A stretch of DNA of 64,000 nucleotides from NCBI GenBank assembly GCA_041488095.1, contig JBGPOP010000001.1:62001-126000 (forward strand), given 5' to 3'. This document shows, piece after piece, positions 61,731-64,000 of the stretch. The stretch comes from DASYPQ01 sp041488095. GTDB taxonomy: Bacteria; Planctomycetota; UBA1135; GCA-002686595. Position 1 is the first letter of the stretch, and each line of letters opens with the position of its first letter. The notes under the pieces are model-generated. The model had not been told where the DNA came from, made no database searches, and saw only the letters and a program-made list of their open reading frames with translations. The position numbers were made by a program, and so were the translations under genes.

Positions 61731-61960
61731 AGACTCGAAACAGACCGAAGCCCTCTCAGGGCCTCCGGGTGCCGGAGAGGGTCGAGAAGCGGCAGCGGGA
61801 CCTGCGGCAGCTCCTCGACGAGATCGGATCCGGCACGCTCGCGGACGTCGACGAGCTGGGCGAGCAGGATCTCCAGCTTCTGCGCGAATACTACGGAGAG
61901 GGGGAGGACCTCCAGGCGCTCCTGGACCGGCTGCGAGGGGAAGGTCGCGAGGAGCGCTGA
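61727..61960 (+). CDS. Small charged hypothetical protein
   Basis: A 77-residue, highly charged and probably helical protein (ERVEKRQRDLRQLLDEIG, QLLREYYGEGEDLQALLDRL). No recognised family. Starts in ATGA overlap with the CBS gene, so it is co-translated and may be a partner of it. GGAGGAAGG precedes the ATG. Confidence 0.65.
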   Translation: MKTRNRPKPSQGLRVPERVEKRQRDLRQLLDEIGSGTLADVDELGEQDLQLLREYYGEGEDLQALLDRLRGEGREER

Positions 61961-61977
61961 CGTCCGAAGTGGCGAGG

Positions 61978-61996
61978 CCGGCCGTCGGCGGACCGG
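61978..61996. terminator. Possible bidirectional hairpin between convergent genes
   Basis: CCGGCCG-TCGG-CGG-A-CCGG can fold into a seven-pair GC-rich stem with one bulged A in the 39-base gap between two convergent genes. No U-tract follows on either side, so intrinsic termination is doubtful. Confidence 0.25.
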
Positions 61997-61999
61997 CGA

Positions 62000-63616
<1,617 letters not shown>

Positions 63617-63640
63617 GGCGTCCTCCTTGGGTTGCAGATG

Positions 63641-63713
63641 GCACGGTCCGCCGGGTTGGCCCCCAGTCTCCTCGAGTCCGTCAAGACCTCGAGGACATGC
63701 TGGCGGACCGTGC
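63641..63713. repeat. Nested inverted repeats upstream of groEL
   Basis: GCACGGTCCGCC (63641-63652) and its exact complement GGCGGACCGTGC (63702-63713) are 49 bases apart. Inside them CCTCGAG (63670) and CTCGAGG (63688) form a second inverted pair. RNA read from either strand could form a long stem. It fills the gap between the CBS gene (ending 63722) and groEL, so it may be an mRNA processing or stability hairpin, an attenuator or an operator. Confidence 0.6.
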
Positions 63714-63721
63714 TGTTCGTC

Positions 63722-64000
63722 CTAGTCCCGCAGCGGCTCCTCCACGATGATGCGCGGCCGCGTCAATGTCGCGAGCGTCATCCCGACCTCGTCGGCTGTC
63801 ACCGGGCGAGCGAAGAGACTCCGGTCCCGCGCCGCCTCTCGCGCGATGTCGTCGAGGGCGAGGATCCCGACGAGTCGCCCGGCCGCGTCGACGACCGGAA
63901 GCCGGCGCACGTGCCATCGTCCCATCGCGGCCTCGGCGTCGGAGATCTTGTCTTCGGGCCGGGACGTGCGAAGCGGCGAGGTCATCGCGTCCGACACGCG
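63722..64000 (-). CDS. CBS-domain protein, 5' end outside window
   Basis: The C-terminal 92 or so residues of a CBS-domain protein, with the motif WHVRRLPVVDAAGRLVGILALDDIA. The frame is still open at the window edge and the segment VSDAMTSPL is typical of the junction into a second CBS domain, so the gene starts beyond 64000. It lies upstream of groEL on the same strand. Confidence 0.75.
   Translation of the reverse strand, partial: RVSDAMTSPLRTSRPEDKISDAEAAMGRWHVRRLPVVDAAGRLVGILALDDIAREAARDRSLFARPVTADEVGMTLATLTRPRIIVEEPLRD

Noticed and set aside
63617..63721. CIRCE/HrcA operator before groEL
   Set aside because: No TTAGCACTC-N9-GAGTGCTAA-like sequence is present; the inverted repeats there have other sequences and wider spacing.

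Overview
This is a GC-rich, gene-dense stretch of a Gram-negative-type bacterial chromosome. Outer-membrane lipoproteins, a predicted porin and periplasmic cytochromes support a two-membrane cell. The gene content points to an anaerobe or facultative anaerobe that degrades aromatic acids through benzoyl-CoA and respires through very many c-type haems. I count about 88 CXXCH motifs plus one CX4CH. The phylum cannot be fixed from these genes alone.

Layout. (1) 1-3786: a partial cytochrome c, a Crp/Fnr-type regulator, a hemerythrin gene preceded by a perfect FNR/DNR-like palindrome, and a B12-type radical SAM protein. (2) 3820-17198, minus strand: one tightly overlapped ten-gene operon holding the upper benzoyl-CoA pathway (had, oah, dch, bcrCBAD), an SDR, a tryptophanase and a pyruvate:ferredoxin oxidoreductase. 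(3) 17397-20104: a divergent PAS histidine kinase and NtrC-type regulator. (4) 20205-25837, plus strand: a tetraheme lipoprotein, a Tat-exported ferredoxin, an NrfD subunit and a 19-haem/cytochrome b fusion. (5) 38436-25859, minus strand: an eleven-gene operon with an OmcA/MtrC-like decahaem lipoprotein, system II cytochrome c maturation, a divergent Rieske/cytochrome b complex and two large multihaem cytochromes. (6) 52194-38631, minus strand: a porin, a 13-haem cytochrome, a dihaem-sensing kinase with its sigma-54 regulator, a repeat-containing small membrane protein, a cyclic-nucleotide-domain protein, a QrcABCD-like quinone complex and a tetra-domain cytochrome c. (7) 52657-64000: a stress or fermentation island with hemerythrins, a methionine-lyase-like enzyme, acetate kinase, a glycosyltransferase, a P-type ATPase, CBS proteins and a second-type GroEL.

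How it may work together. Benzoyl-CoA breakdown needs low-potential electrons, which the co-transcribed 2-oxoacid:ferredoxin oxidoreductase could supply. The oxidised products must pass electrons onward, and the window encodes several alternative quinol-oxidising modules (NrfD-type, cytochrome b fusion, NapC-type, Rieske/b, Qrc-type), periplasmic carriers, a possible porin-cytochrome conduit and a cell-surface cytochrome. This looks like an extracellular or high-capacity electron-export system. Several operons have sigma-54-like -24/-12 elements, and two NtrC-family activators lie among them. One of these is paired with a kinase that carries two c-type haem motifs in its sensor domain.

Most unusual items: the same DAHP-synthase-type ferredoxin-like domain at the N-termini of both the Rieske protein and the subunit-IV-like protein; loss of one haem-b ligand in the neighbouring cytochrome b; tryptophanase inside a benzoyl-CoA operon; and a readable haem-sensor to enhancer-site to sigma-54 promoter circuit at 45989-49518.
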